Assembly (NCBI RefSeq): GCF_900109045.1
Contig: NZ_FNYL01000017.1
Coordinates: 1 to 64,000 of the forward strand
DNA: 64,000 nt
Direction of reading: 5' to 3'
DNA from: Dyadobacter sp. SG02
GTDB taxonomy: Bacteria; Bacteroidota; Bacteroidia; Cytophagales; Spirosomataceae
Shown: one piece after another, positions 55,388-64,000 of the stretch
Numbering within the stretch: the first letter of the stretch is position 1
Layout: every line of letters begins with the position of its first letter
Position numbers and translations under genes: made by a program
The notes under the pieces: generated by a model
Told to the model about the DNA's origin: nothing
What the model saw: only the letters and a program-made list of their open reading frames with translations
The model's database searches: none

Positions 55388-55499
55388 AGATCGAATGTTA
55401 ATATGGTGGTGCACCGATCCAATGCGGTGCTAAAAATGTTGCATAACATTTATGGCTCAGGCAAGCTGGCCGCAAGGTGTTATGAGCCGGAGTACAAGC

Positions 55500-56051
55500 T
55501 TAACAGTGTTCGGGTGGCGGAGATGCCAGTGAGGTTTGGTATGACAGGTAATGCACTGCCACATATTGACTGTTGGCCCACGACCGGATTTGCTGCGCAA
55601 CGGATTCGGAACGGGCCGGAAATTGCTGTGTATTAGGGATGTAAATTTTCAGAAGGTTGCCCAGCAGCTCTATTGCTTTTCCATACGGACTCTCGGGAGC
55701 GTCGGTTTGCGGATCGTTCAGTACCTGAATGGCATTGGCGAGCTCAAAAAAATGATCACGTGCCGCTTCATTGGATTGCAGCGTCACATAGAGTGTATCG
55801 TTCTCGTGGAGAATGTGGGTCGGGTTGTAAAACTGTCCGTCCTGACGAACCAGCCCTTCGATGTTTTCGGTGATTTCGAGATTGCCGGAATAAGGGAGCG
55901 ACGGAAGGTACATTTTCATGACCGACACCTGGCCCGGCTCGCCGAAAGTTGCGACCTGATAGTCTTTTTCAAAGAAGATAACAGCAAGACTTAGCCCAAA
56001 CATATTGTAGAGCAGCAATGCCAGTAACCCTATCGACGCCAGTCTTCTCAA
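55500..56051 (-). CDS. Small membrane-anchored protein of unknown function
   Basis: The 183-residue protein has one N-terminal TM helix or signal anchor (ASIGLLALLLYNMFGLSLAV) followed by a beta-rich then helical extracytoplasmic part (LPSLPYSGNLEITENIEG, NDTLYVTLQSNE, SPYGKAIELLGNLLKIYIP). I do not recognise the family. It is upstream on the same strand as the barrel candidate but separated by 112 bases containing a small hairpin (55411-55430), so co-transcription is uncertain. Confidence 0.65.
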   Translation of the reverse strand: MRRLASIGLLALLLYNMFGLSLAVIFFEKDYQVATFGEPGQVSVMKMYLPSLPYSGNLEITENIEGLVRQDGQFYNPTHILHENDTLYVTLQSNEAARDHFFELANAIQVLNDPQTDAPESPYGKAIELLGNLLKIYIPNTQQFPARSESVAQQIRSWANSQYVAVHYLSYQTSLASPPPEHC

Positions 56052-56148
56052 TTCTTAAAGAGGATTTATAACCAAATGTAATCATTTTAGGTACACATAA
56101 GCAAATCCCTTTTGGGTCATTAATAACCTCATTTACTGCAAAATGTAG

Positions 56149-56161
56149 TAACCAGTGGTTA
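56149..56161. promoter_or_regulatory. Palindromic operator candidate in a divergent intergenic gap
   Basis: TAACCAGTGGTTA is a perfect 13-base palindrome centred at 56155. Related half-sites AATAACC and AGGTTATT lie nearby, at about 56122 and 56178. The gap of 227 bases is AT-rich and holds no gene. Divergent genes at 55500 and 56279 could be co-regulated from here. Confidence 0.4.
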
Positions 56162-56278
56162 TTTGTTATAGGATGAATAGGTTATTTATTTGGATTTCAG
56201 ATATATGAATCGCGGTCCTCAGATCAACACCCATCAAAATTTATTATCTTGATGTTTTAACCATTTCATCTGAAAGCC

Positions 56279-56797
56279 ATGCGAACCTATTCGTCTTTGT
56301 CTGAGCTTTTTAAGGGCACAATGCCTTTCCTATTGGTGATACTATGCGCATTTGCGCAGGAAAGCACATTCAGCCAGAAGGATTTCGAGAAACTGAAACC
56401 TATTGTCGGAACCTGGCTAAATAAACGTTCAAGGGGCGACATCTATGAAACCTGGACGCGTAAGAGTGAAAAGGAGTTTGCCGGTATGAGCTACACGCTG
56501 GCCAATGCCGGTGCTACGGCTGGCGATACTACGCCACTTGAAAAGGTCCGCCTGTACATTCAGGGAAATGAGATCGTGTATGCGCCCGTGGCCGCCGGAC
56601 AGAACGATGACAAAGAAGTTTTGTTTAAATTGAAAACCATCGAAGGCAACCGCTTTGTGTTCGAGAACCTGCAACATGATTTTCCGAAGCGGATTGTCTA
56701 TGATTTCAGGTCAAACGATTCGCTTTACGCGCATATCGAGGGTGAAATGCAATCGAAGATGCGCAGAATCGATTATCCTTACCGCAGAATACATTAA
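56279..56797 (+). CDS. DUF6265 family secreted protein
   Basis: The 172-residue protein has an N-terminal signal-like segment (GTMPFLLVILCAFAQ) and the DUF6265 core: PIVGTWLNKRSRGDIYETW, KEVLFKLKTIEGNRFVFENL and QHDFPKRIVYDF. It is a small periplasmic lipocalin-like beta-barrel by pattern. The function is unknown. A DinB gene follows after 16 bases. Confidence 0.8.
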   Translation: MRTYSSLSELFKGTMPFLLVILCAFAQESTFSQKDFEKLKPIVGTWLNKRSRGDIYETWTRKSEKEFAGMSYTLANAGATAGDTTPLEKVRLYIQGNEIVYAPVAAGQNDDKEVLFKLKTIEGNRFVFENLQHDFPKRIVYDFRSNDSLYAHIEGEMQSKMRRIDYPYRRIH

Positions 56798-56813
56798 AAT
56801 TATCCATAACACC

Positions 56814-57332
56814 ATGAAAAGATCAGAAATCGTACCAATGCCCCCATTTTTTGACAGATACATTAACCTTATCGATGACATCGACCTTTTCGACGGTTTC
56901 ACAAAGTACACGCCTGATCATGTATTTGCCGAGACCGAAAAGCTGGTCGCATTGGGTGACCGCGCATATGCGGAAGGCAAATGGACTGTCAAGGATATTT
57001 TGCAGCACGTGATCGACAACGAGCGGATTATGGCCTACCGGGCGCTGCGGTTTTCGAGGAACGATAAAACCCAGCTTCCGGGTTACGACGAGGCTATTCT
57101 GGCGGCAAATACGGTCGCTAGCCACCGCACGATCGACGACCTCATGGACGAGTTTCGTGAGCTTCGGCGGAGCACCATTACCCTGTTTAAAAATATGGAC
57201 AAAACCATGCTGACACGTGTGGGTAATGCCAATCAGACTGAAATAACTCCATTAGCGCTGGGTTTTGTGATCCTCGGTCATCCGGTACACCACATGAATG
57301 TCGTCCGCGACCGCTATTTCCCGCTGCTCTAA
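56814..57332 (+). CDS. DinB family protein
   Basis: The 172-residue four-helix bundle protein has [20 protein letters not shown] with a metal-ligand-type His, and the closing [17 protein letters not shown] with the His pair. I chose ATG 56814 rather than starts lying inside the preceding gene. It is only distantly related to the DinB gene at 48275. The last four bases overlap the end of the convergent YyaL-type gene. Confidence 0.85.
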   Translation: MKRSEIVPMPPFFDRYINLIDDIDLFDGFTKYTPDHVFAETEKLVALGDRAYAEGKWTVKDILQHVIDNERIMAYRALRFSRNDKTQLPGYDEAILAANTVASHRTIDDLMDEFRELRRSTITLFKNMDKTMLTRVGNANQTEITPLALGFVILGHPVHHMNVVRDRYFPLL

Positions 57333-59344
57333 ACGCCGGCCAGCTGATCGAGCGCTTCTTCCACCTTGGTAACCGGTAACTGGCAGGTTTTGTCGTAACA
57401 CACATAAATCGCCGTTTTGGCATTGATTTCGGTCCGGTTCTGCAAGAGCGGCAGGGTGGAGGAAGTGCTTGTCCCCATCACGATTTTGTTAGGGATAAAA
57501 AAGCGGTCGAAATCCTTGCGCATCGCGTCCGCATCCCCACCTATGATGGCAATTTCCGCAGTAGGAACCGCACGCTGGCAATACAATGCGGCCCAGTTAG
57601 TAACCCATTGTACATCGGCGAGGAGCAACTTGGTCATTTTGGAGAGCATATTGTCCGCAATTTCAAGGTAATCGTCGCGGTCCAGCATTTTGCCCAATGT
57701 GTAAAGATTATGGGCCATCATCGAATTGGAAGCAGGAATTACATTGTCAAAAAGCTCTTTTTTGCGTGCAATGAGCACTTCTCCGTAAGCATCCGTAAAA
57801 TGGAAGAAACCTTCCGACTGGTCGAAAAAGTTGCTGATCGTATAATCGGCCAGTTCTTGCGCTTTTTGCAGCCAGCTTTCTTCAAATGTGATCTGGTAAA
57901 GTCCGAGGTAACCTTCGATAACCGCGGCGTAATCTTCCAGAAAGCCGGTTACCGTGGCGATGCCATTTTTGTAACTGTGTTTCAATTGGCTGCCGGTCGT
58001 CATTCTTTCAGCAATGAAATGCCCGGTTGCAACGGCGAGTTTCCGGATTTCTTCATGACCCAGTGCACGATAGCTATCCGTTAAGCCTTTGATTAAAAGT
58101 CCGTTCCAGGAGGCCAATATCTTGTCGTCGAGCCCCGGCCTGATTTTCGAACTACGCTTTTCAGCCAGTTTGGATAAGGCATTTTCATACATTGCGGGAA
58201 AATCATCGAGCTGTATGCCGGCCGTTTTTGCCGCATATTCAATCGGCTCGGTCAAATGCAGGTGATTGTAACCGTGCTCCCAGTTTCCTCGCTTCGATAT
58301 TTTGTAGAGTTTTGAAAACCAGTTGAAATCGTCCCCCAGCGTGTCTTTGAGCTCGTCTTCGGTCCAGATGTAAAATTTGCCTTCGATTCCCTCGCTATCG
58401 GCATCCAACGCGGAGAAAAAGCCACCATCCGGGCTACGCATTTCGTTTGTGAGCCACTGAACCGTTTGCTCGATGCGGTTTGCGTAAAGCGGGCTTTGGG
58501 TTAAGGAATAGGCCTCGGCGTAAATGCTCAGCAACTGCCCGTTATCGTAAAGCATTTTCTCGAAATGCGGGATAAACCAGTCCTCGTCCACCGAATACCG
58601 CGCCCAACCACCACCGACATGATCGTAAATGCCGCCCAAAGCAATGCGGTTCAATGAAAGCTCGACCTGTGCCAATGCTTCGGGATTCTGGCTGATATCG
58701 AAATAGCGCAGCAGAAATTTATAGATCGAAGGCATCATGAATTTCGGCGCCCGGTCCATTCCACCCTTCTGCGTGTCGAAATGCCGTTGTATCTGCTCGA
58801 ACATCTGGTCCGCGTCTTTTGTGTTGAACTTGACAGTGGCCTGCACTAGCCCGTATTTCTGGCTTTCGGAAGCCACCATATTTTCCACAAAACCTTCGGC
58901 GGAGCTTGCCAGCTCATCGTAATGGTTGGTGAATGCCTGGTTAATGCTTTTCAAAAGCTGCACCCAGTTCTGCGGCGGGAGGTAGGTAACCCCGTAAAAT
59001 GGCTTGGTGTCGGGCAGCAGGAACACATTCAGCGGCCAGCCTCCGCGTACGCCCATCGCCTGCACGGCGTCCATGTACACCGCGTCTACATCCGGCCGTT
59101 CTTCCCGGTCGACTTTGATACACACGAAATACTCGTTCATGACCTCGGCGATAGGCTCTTTTTCGAAGCATTCACGCTCCATCACGTGGCACCAGTGGCA
59201 GGCCGAATAACCGATACTGACCAAAATGGGTTTGTTTTCGCTTTTGGCTTTGGATAATGCTTCCTCGCCCCAGGGATACCAATCCACCGGATTGTGGGCG
59301 TGTTGAAGCAAATACGGGCTGGTTTGTTGACTGAGTCGGTTCAT
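57329..59344 (-). CDS. Thioredoxin domain-containing protein, YyaL/SPATA20 family (DUF255)
   Basis: The 671-residue protein has an N-terminal thioredoxin-like domain with [15 protein letters not shown] (CxxC at 49-52) and [19 protein letters not shown], then an alpha/alpha toroid region with [18 protein letters not shown] and [13 protein letters not shown]. The family is conserved from bacteria to humans, with unclear function. The length is normal. It lies 17 bases upstream of the T9SS cargo gene's stop side, in divergent spacing on the same strand. Confidence 0.92.
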   Translation of the reverse strand: MNRLSQQTSPYLLQHAHNPVDWYPWGEEALSKAKSENKPILVSIGYSACHWCHVMERECFEKEPIAEVMNEYFVCIKVDREERPDVDAVYMDAVQAMGVRGGWPLNVFLLPDTKPFYGVTYLPPQNWVQLLKSINQAFTNHYDELASSAEGFVENMVASESQKYGLVQATVKFNTKDADQMFEQIQRHFDTQKGGMDRAPKFMMPSIYKFLLRYFDISQNPEALAQVELSLNRIALGGIYDHVGGGWARYSVDEDWFIPHFEKMLYDNGQLLSIYAEAYSLTQSPLYANRIEQTVQWLTNEMRSPDGGFFSALDADSEGIEGKFYIWTEDELKDTLGDDFNWFSKLYKISKRGNWEHGYNHLHLTEPIEYAAKTAGIQLDDFPAMYENALSKLAEKRSSKIRPGLDDKILASWNGLLIKGLTDSYRALGHEEIRKLAVATGHFIAERMTTGSQLKHSYKNGIATVTGFLEDYAAVIEGYLGLYQITFEESWLQKAQELADYTISNFFDQSEGFFHFTDAYGEVLIARKKELFDNVIPASNSMMAHNLYTLGKMLDRDDYLEIADNMLSKMTKLLLADVQWVTNWAALYCQRAVPTAEIAIIGGDADAMRKDFDRFFIPNKIVMGTSTSSTLPLLQNRTEINAKTAIYVCYDKTCQLPVTKVEEALDQLAGV

Positions 59345-59361
59345 AGCAATGCAGGCAGCGG

Positions 59362-60993
59362 CTATTGCAGGATCACTACCTTTTTAATGACAGTTCGGTT
59401 ATTCGTAGTAAAGCGGGCAAAATATATGCCAGAAGAGAGCTTTGGAAGTGCGATCGTCCTTTTCGTTTCGCCGGCGAATGCTTTCAGTTTTTGTTGCAGG
59501 AAAATCTGCCCTTTGGTATTGGTTAATGCAAATTCAACCTCCGCGACCCCATTAATGCCCGCCAGCGACACGTTGAGCTCCTGCGCTGCCGGATTGGGGT
59601 AGACATTGACCATATCGACGGACGGTTCAACGCCATTGACCGAATCGTTTAAATCGAATTTGCAGAGAAAAACTTCCTTCCCTTTCATGGTAATGTTACG
59701 CGCCCAGTTCTGGTAGGAAACCGTGATGGAAGTGGTTGCATTATCATCGGCATAGGGGTTCTGGGCGGCGATCAGGATATTCTGGCCTTTTACAATGCCC
59801 CGCCAAACCGGGTTTTGCTGCTCCATATTATCCCGCGCCGACATCGGGATCACCAGTTGGTAGTCGCCTTCCAGCATATCCTTGAACTGAGATAGCCGGT
59901 ACAGCCCGTAAATGAAATGCTCATAAGGTGCATAGTTCTCCTGCCGCTCAGCCGATAAGAATGGGTTTTCCCAAAGCCAGAGGCCTTTTGCACCGGAAAA
60001 GAAGGGGAAAATCGCCGTGGCTTCGGCCATGAAATTGGTGATCAGCGGAATGTTCGGGTCGTAGCTGTCGTGCACGCGCAGCCATACGAACGGGATGATC
60101 GGCTTGTTGCTCCACGCCACATTCGCTTCAATGCTGAATAGCAGGTAGGAGAGGTAATCCTTGCCAATGGGATGGTCGAAACCATAATAGTAGTATGGCG
60201 ACGGCGACAGAAAATCCATCGCGTTGTAAAAGTTGCCGCCGATCTTGCCAGCATTGTCTTGCATGAGGTAATGCGTACGTGCGAGGTTGGTTGTCCAGTC
60301 CTGCCAGCTGTTGGCCGTGATATTCAGCCAGGTATTACGGATAGGAACGTCGCTGTAACTCGTGAGTGACGCTTTTACGCCCTTCGCGCGCAGGCGGTTG
60401 GCGGCCTCAGTGTACCACCAGCGCATATCACGTTTGTAGGTTGCCAGAAAGTCGGCATCCGAAAGGTTGCGGTAATTCTGGGGGATCTGGGTATTGGTTT
60501 TCAATGCAAGAATGTCACGGTCTTCGCGCTGCATACGCTCGATGTCGAGACATATCACATCGACACTCGTGACCGAATTGGCATAATTGTCCCAATAGCT
60601 CCGGTAAGCGGCGGTATCGTTACCCCACGGACTCCGAAGGGCATTGTCGGCCCAGGGCTGGTTGCCGCTGGACGTAGCCACGCCATACCAAAGTGCTGCC
60701 AGCTGGTTCGGTTGCAGTGAGCCCGGTTCAGGTCCGCTGAATGCGGCAAGGTGATTGAAACCGTGTTTTAATGGCTGGGATTGCGTGTCGCCGAAGCGCG
60801 GGCCGCTGTAAATCATTTTGAATGGAAGCGAAAACTCCGGGAATTTGCTCCATTCGATGTTATTGTTGGTTTTGACCGGGTTTAGCACATAACCGGGCTG
60901 ACAATTCTGGCCGTGAGCGCTTAGCGCCGTGAGCAGTAGACTCAGAAATGTGCTGAAAAACGCCTTTGAATAGATGTTTGTATAGTATGTCAT
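59362..60993 (-). CDS. Secreted protein with T9SS type A sorting domain
   Basis: The 543-residue protein has a signal peptide ([18 protein letters not shown]) and a C-terminal T9SS sorting domain, about the last 80 residues, with [14 protein letters not shown] and [20 protein letters not shown]. The body (residues about 40-440) is rich in Trp and Tyr, with [33 protein letters not shown] and [16 protein letters not shown]. It resembles a TIM-barrel glycoside hydrolase by pattern, but I cannot name a family. It is a candidate surface enzyme acting on a polysaccharide. No partner gene is obvious. Confidence 0.75.
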   Translation of the reverse strand: MTYYTNIYSKAFFSTFLSLLLTALSAHGQNCQPGYVLNPVKTNNNIEWSKFPEFSLPFKMIYSGPRFGDTQSQPLKHGFNHLAAFSGPEPGSLQPNQLAALWYGVATSSGNQPWADNALRSPWGNDTAAYRSYWDNYANSVTSVDVICLDIERMQREDRDILALKTNTQIPQNYRNLSDADFLATYKRDMRWWYTEAANRLRAKGVKASLTSYSDVPIRNTWLNITANSWQDWTTNLARTHYLMQDNAGKIGGNFYNAMDFLSPSPYYYYGFDHPIGKDYLSYLLFSIEANVAWSNKPIIPFVWLRVHDSYDPNIPLITNFMAEATAIFPFFSGAKGLWLWENPFLSAERQENYAPYEHFIYGLYRLSQFKDMLEGDYQLVIPMSARDNMEQQNPVWRGIVKGQNILIAAQNPYADDNATTSITVSYQNWARNITMKGKEVFLCKFDLNDSVNGVEPSVDMVNVYPNPAAQELNVSLAGINGVAEVEFALTNTKGQIFLQQKLKAFAGETKRTIALPKLSSGIYFARFTTNNRTVIKKVVILQ

Positions 60994-61138
60994 AAGATTA
61001 GACCAGACAAATTCGTTACTTTTGCAATGTCGCCAATTTCATTTTTTCGAGACGCGCGGTCCGCGACGGCCGCAAAAACAGCGGCGTCAAACAGTTCAGC
61101 AGAATAGAAATTGCCTTGAAACGTAAAATACAATCAAC

Positions 61139-61594
61139 ATGAAACGACTACTCCTTTTTGTTCCAGTCCTGTTTTTCTCGCTTTTGGTGATTAGCTGCAA
61201 GGACAAAGATAAGAACGAAACGCCTGAGCCGACCGCGAAGAATAAAATACTGGTTAATTATCCGTGGCGGATGTCGGCTGTGACCGATTTGTCGGGAAAA
61301 AGCATTTCGGACAACCAATTGGACGCAGAGACGATGGGTATCAAGAAAATGGATATCCAGTTTCAGCAAAATGCGACAGTTAGGGCATTCGATCAGGGGA
61401 CCAGCCAGGTGGTTAATGGCGGTACATGGAGCCTTATCAACGAAGAAAAGACGTTGGATATCAAAATAATAGGCTTCTCTGGGGAATTCGGTCTTGAAGA
61501 ATTGACTAATTCAACGATGAAACTTAAAAAGTCGATGCCCGTGAATGGCGTAGAGCAGGAAGCCATCATGGTTTTCCAGCCTGTGATCAAGTAA
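61139..61594 (+). CDS. Lipocalin-like lipoprotein
   Basis: The 151-residue protein has a lipoprotein signal (VPVLFFSLLVISC, Cys20) and an acidic linker. A small beta-barrel pattern follows, with YPWRMSAVTDLSGKS, GIKKMDIQFQQNATVRAF, and GGTWSLINEEKTLDIKI, as in the lipocalin-like domains common in Bacteroidota. The function is unknown. A -7-like TACTTTTG lies at 61017-61024 upstream. A terminator follows the gene. Confidence 0.78.
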   Translation: MKRLLLFVPVLFFSLLVISCKDKDKNETPEPTAKNKILVNYPWRMSAVTDLSGKSISDNQLDAETMGIKKMDIQFQQNATVRAFDQGTSQVVNGGTWSLINEEKTLDIKIIGFSGEFGLEELTNSTMKLKKSMPVNGVEQEAIMVFQPVIK

Positions 61595-61621
61595 CTGGTG
61601 GTGCGATATACAATTTATAGT

Positions 61622-61660
61622 GAAAAGCGGCGGAGATAATCTGCCGCTTTTCTTATTTTG
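61622..61660 (+). terminator. Rho-independent terminator after the lipocalin-like lipoprotein
   Basis: GAAAAGCGGC (61622-61631) pairs perfectly with GCCGCTTTTC (61643-61652), then TTATTTTG follows. It lies 28 bases after the stop codon and 16 before the MFS gene. Confidence 0.8.
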
Positions 61661-61675
61661 TACAAATTTTTTTGA

Positions 61676-62989
61676 ATGAAAAAGAACATTCCCTCCATTA
61701 TCAACGCGTGGTGCATGTACGACTGGGCCAATTCGGTACACGCATTGGTGATCGTTTCCAGCATTTTTCCCGTCTATTTCAGCGCCACCGCATTAAGCGC
61801 TTCGGGTACGCCCGATGTTAATTTTTTCGGGACGCAGATCAAGAGCTCGGTACTTTTTTCCTACACAGTTTCGGTTTCCTTCCTGATCACCGCATTGCTG
61901 GTCCCTATTTGTACCGCCATCGCCGATTTTACAGGCAAGAAAAAGCGGTTTATGCAATTCTTCTGCTACACGGGGGCCATCAGCTGCATGCTATTGTATT
62001 TTTTTACCAAGGAAACGATGATTTCGGGCGTGTTTCTTTTTGGGCTGAGCCTGATCGGATGGAGTGGTAGCATCGTCTTTTACGACTCCTATTTGCCTGA
62101 GATCGCCACCGAGGACCGCTTCGACAAGTACAGTGCGCGGGGCTTCTCGTTGGGTTACCTGGGCAGTGTATTGCTGCTGCTATTCAATTTAAGCATGATC
62201 CTCGCGCCACAGTTTTATGGCATTACCCAGAAATCGCTTCCCGCGCGCATATCTTTTTTCACTGTCGGACTTTGGTGGATATTGTTTGCCCAAATCCCTT
62301 TTTGCTACCTGCCTTCCGGCAATGCGGATAAGGAAAAGAGCGGAAACTGGATATTTCACGGGTTTAAAGAACTGAGAAAAGTATACGGACGCCTGCGCGA
62401 GCAGCCTTATCTTGCCAAGTTTCTGAGCGCGTTTTTCATTTACACCATGGGCCTGCGCACGGTCATGTATGTAGCGACGATCTTTGGTGCTACCGAGTTG
62501 AAATTGCCTTCGCAAAGCCTGATCATCACCGTACTTTTAATACAACTCGTGGGGATTGCCGGCTCCTACACATTTGCGTGGTTATCGGGTAAAATCGGGA
62601 ATATTTATGCATTGATGATCGGTGTCGCTATTTGGATCGGTATCTGCACCGGGGCCTATTACACTACCGAAGCGATGGAATTTTACGTGATTGCATGTAC
62701 GGTAGGGATGGTGATGGGCGGCATTCAATCACTTTCTAGATCGACCTACTCTAAACTGATCCCTGAAAATGTCACGGATACAGCTTCTTATTTCAGCTTC
62801 TACGATGTGACGGAAAAGCTCGCCATTGTGATCGGTACATTTATATATGGTACGGTCGAGCACATTACGGGCAGCATGCGCAACAGCATTCTTGCATTGC
62901 TCATTATTTTCGTGATCGGCCTGATGCTGCTATACCGCATTCCGTCGCGGAAAGTGTACCACTTCGAATTGGATCGTAACAAAAATTAA
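61676..62989 (+). CDS. MFS transporter, UMF1/Atg22-like family
   Basis: The 437-residue membrane protein has twelve predicted TM helices. The N-terminus has the family signature AWCMYDWANSVHALVIVS. A conserved YDSYLPEIATEDRFDKYSARG loop fragment (YLPEIATEDRFDKYS) follows, with the GGIQSLSRSTYSKLIPE motif in the second half. Relatives are vacuolar amino-acid effluxers in fungi (Atg22) and uncharacterised bacterial exporters. The gene starts 16 bases after a terminator, so it has its own promoter or depends on read-through. Confidence 0.88.
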   Translation: MKKNIPSIINAWCMYDWANSVHALVIVSSIFPVYFSATALSASGTPDVNFFGTQIKSSVLFSYTVSVSFLITALLVPICTAIADFTGKKKRFMQFFCYTGAISCMLLYFFTKETMISGVFLFGLSLIGWSGSIVFYDSYLPEIATEDRFDKYSARGFSLGYLGSVLLLLFNLSMILAPQFYGITQKSLPARISFFTVGLWWILFAQIPFCYLPSGNADKEKSGNWIFHGFKELRKVYGRLREQPYLAKFLSAFFIYTMGLRTVMYVATIFGATELKLPSQSLIITVLLIQLVGIAGSYTFAWLSGKIGNIYALMIGVAIWIGICTGAYYTTEAMEFYVIACTVGMVMGGIQSLSRSTYSKLIPENVTDTASYFSFYDVTEKLAIVIGTFIYGTVEHITGSMRNSILALLIIFVIGLMLLYRIPSRKVYHFELDRNKN

Positions 62990-63031
62990 ATTAATATCGC
63001 AGCCCCAACCTGATTCACGGGAAGGTTACGA

Positions 63032-63106
63032 AGGATGTTAGCTCAGCTGGTTCAGAGCGCCGCCTTGACAGGGCGGAGGTCAGCGGTTCGAACCCGCTAC
63101 GTCCTA
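63032..63106 (+). tRNA. tRNA-Val (anticodon GAC)
   Basis: The cloverleaf is complete: acceptor AGGATGT/ACGTCCT (one G-T pair), D-stem GCTC/GAGC, anticodon stem CCGCC/GGCGG with loop TTGACAG (GAC), T-stem AGCGG/CCGCT with loop TTCGAAC, and discriminator A. CCA is not encoded. A terminator hairpin follows at 63118. Confidence 0.95.
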
Positions 63107-63117
63107 CTATTGATATG

Positions 63118-63153
63118 AAGGCTTGTATATCGCTGATATGCAAGCCTTTTTTT
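63118..63153 (+). terminator. Rho-independent terminator after tRNA-Val
   Basis: AAGGCTTG at 63118 pairs with CAAGCCTT ending at 63148. The inner stem ATATC/GATAT and one T-G pair extend it to 14 pairs around a GCT loop. A run of T follows. Confidence 0.85.
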
Positions 63154-63304
63154 ATTCAGTTTCTTAAATCATCTCCTATTTCTGCCCTTGCATTTAAAAT
63201 TGCCCGCCTTCTTTTGTCTGAAAATTTCAATAACCAGAGTTTTATTATTATTTTAAAAAGATAAAGCTAAGTACTCATTTGAAATTCTGGTTTGCATTAA
63301 AATT

Positions 63305-63880
63305 ATGTTGGAATTGACGGAGCGCCAATGGGCGCTGTTTGATTATGTGAAGGAAATGCATGGGGAGCAGAAACGTAAATATACCGGTGCGCCTTACTAT
63401 ACGCATTTGCTGAGTGTTGCCGATCGGGTTGAACAGTTTGTGCAGAATGGTTATGAAACGGAAATAGCGCTTTGCCACGACCTGATCGAAGACACCGAAT
63501 GTTCGTTGGCTGACTTATCGGATAAACTGATGAGCATTGGGTATAATATCGAGGAAGACGAAGTGATCCTTGCCGGTGTGGACGATCTTACGGACAAGTA
63601 TACCCATGACAAATACCCCTCATTGAATCGCGCGCAGCGCAAGGAGCTCGAAGGCGCGCGTATCGTCGCATCCCGTCCGATCGCGCAGACGGTCAAATAC
63701 GCTGATATTATCGATAATATGCTTTCGCTCGCCGAGCATGATCCCGGCTTCGCCCGCGTGTACGCGAGCGAGGTTGACGGTTATTTATGGAAGATCGATA
63801 TGGGAAATCCAGAATTATATGCGGCTTGCTGCCAGCTTCTGATCGAGGTCAAAGGTAAACTGGGAATGGATCAGAACTAG
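63305..63880 (+). CDS. HD domain-containing protein, alarmone-hydrolase-like
   Basis: The 191-residue protein has the HD metal-site set: His34 in YYTHLLSVA, HD at 58-59 in ALCHDLIEDTE, with Glu62-Asp63. It then has DLTDKYT and NRAQRKELEGARIVASRP, followed by QTVKYADIIDN. These are the landmarks of SpoT/MESH1-type (p)ppGpp hydrolases without a synthetase domain. Other nucleotide pyrophosphohydrolases are possible, so the substrate is uncertain. The gap from the tRNA terminator to its start is AT-rich and holds nothing else. Confidence 0.8.
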   Translation: MLELTERQWALFDYVKEMHGEQKRKYTGAPYYTHLLSVADRVEQFVQNGYETEIALCHDLIEDTECSLADLSDKLMSIGYNIEEDEVILAGVDDLTDKYTHDKYPSLNRAQRKELEGARIVASRPIAQTVKYADIIDNMLSLAEHDPGFARVYASEVDGYLWKIDMGNPELYAACCQLLIEVKGKLGMDQN

Positions 63881-63902
63881 CAACGTTTAAAAGGGCATAA
63901 AA

Positions 63903-63931
63903 AAGCCTGCTCCATCTCGTGGGGCAGGCTT
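63903..63931 (-). terminator. Rho-independent terminator for a minus-strand gene at the window end
   Basis: AAGCCTGCTCCA (63903-63914) pairs with TGGGGCAGGCTT (63920-63931) around a five-base loop, with one T-G pair. On the minus strand a T-run follows the stem, so it ends the gene entering from 63951; the plus side lacks a T-run. Confidence 0.75.
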
Positions 63932-63950
63932 CCATTATATCGGTAGCTTA

Positions 63951-64000
63951 TTAAAGCGTCCGTTTTACTTCGCGTAGCTCGAAACTTTCGATGATATCGC
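63951..64000 (-). CDS. C-terminal end of an unidentified protein
   Basis: The minus-strand frame enters from the window edge and reads DIIESFELREVKRTL before TAA at 63953-63951, with a second in-frame TAA right after. A terminator follows in the right direction. Sixteen residues are too few to name the protein. Confidence 0.55.
   Translation of the reverse strand, partial: DIIESFELREVKRTL

Overview
The window looks like chromosomal DNA of a Cytophagales bacterium (Bacteroidota), most like Dyadobacter or a close relative. The reasons are: flexirubin-type darA/darB genes, a type IX secretion (T9SS) sorting domain, several Bacteroidota -7 promoter boxes (TAnnTTTG), a fused methylmalonyl-CoA mutase, DUF5618 proteins, and the order pheT - coiled coil - zapA - rny. 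The assignment rests on gene content only; no database was searched.

Layout. 1-351 is the end of an IS1182-like element. 361-2865 (minus) holds two arginine/citrulline-type guanidine-modifying enzymes. 3125-8703 (plus) is an Fe-S assembly locus, sufC-sufD-sufS-(DUF5618 x2)-sufE-sufT-brxB, without sufB. 8782-9891 is a vWA protein whose 3' end runs into an array of ten-base GTCA repeats with interleaved inverted copies (9883-10049). Then a large secreted PIG-L deacetylase (minus).

12570-27131 is a flexirubin/dialkylresorcinol-type biosynthetic cluster: phosphopantetheinyl transferase, C45 Ntn-hydrolase, AMP ligase, methyltransferase, DarA, DarB, BtrH-like acyltransferase, ABC exporter, ACP and ketosynthase. 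Three small secreted proteins and a YdcF lipoprotein are interspersed. The ketoreductase, dehydratase and aromatic-acid supply genes expected for the polyene half are not in the window.

27128-43227 is mainly housekeeping: fused methylmalonyl-CoA mutase, dnaA, a GNAT-like protein, DUF3108, a predicted aminopeptidase, recA, a ChlI-like AAA ATPase, rny, zapA, pheT and DUF1684. 43415-52758 has a single-domain response regulator, an MBL hydrolase, a sulfite-oxidase-like protein, DUF819, DUF3052, WG-repeat and DinB proteins, a two-subunit molybdenum hydroxylase (iorAB-like), TfoX and YdeI-like proteins. 52880-56051 is a minus-strand group with a vanadium-haloperoxidase/PAP2-like lipoprotein, a beta-barrel candidate and a small membrane protein. 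The window ends with DUF6265, DinB, a YyaL-type thioredoxin-domain protein, a T9SS cargo protein, a lipoprotein, an Atg22-like MFS transporter, tRNA-Val(GAC), an HD hydrolase and the last codons of a minus-strand gene.

The strongest unexplained structure is the GTCA decamer array at 9883-10049. Next are the fused methylmalonyl-CoA mutase with a condensed small-subunit domain, and the darAB cluster with its two candidate ester-forming enzymes.
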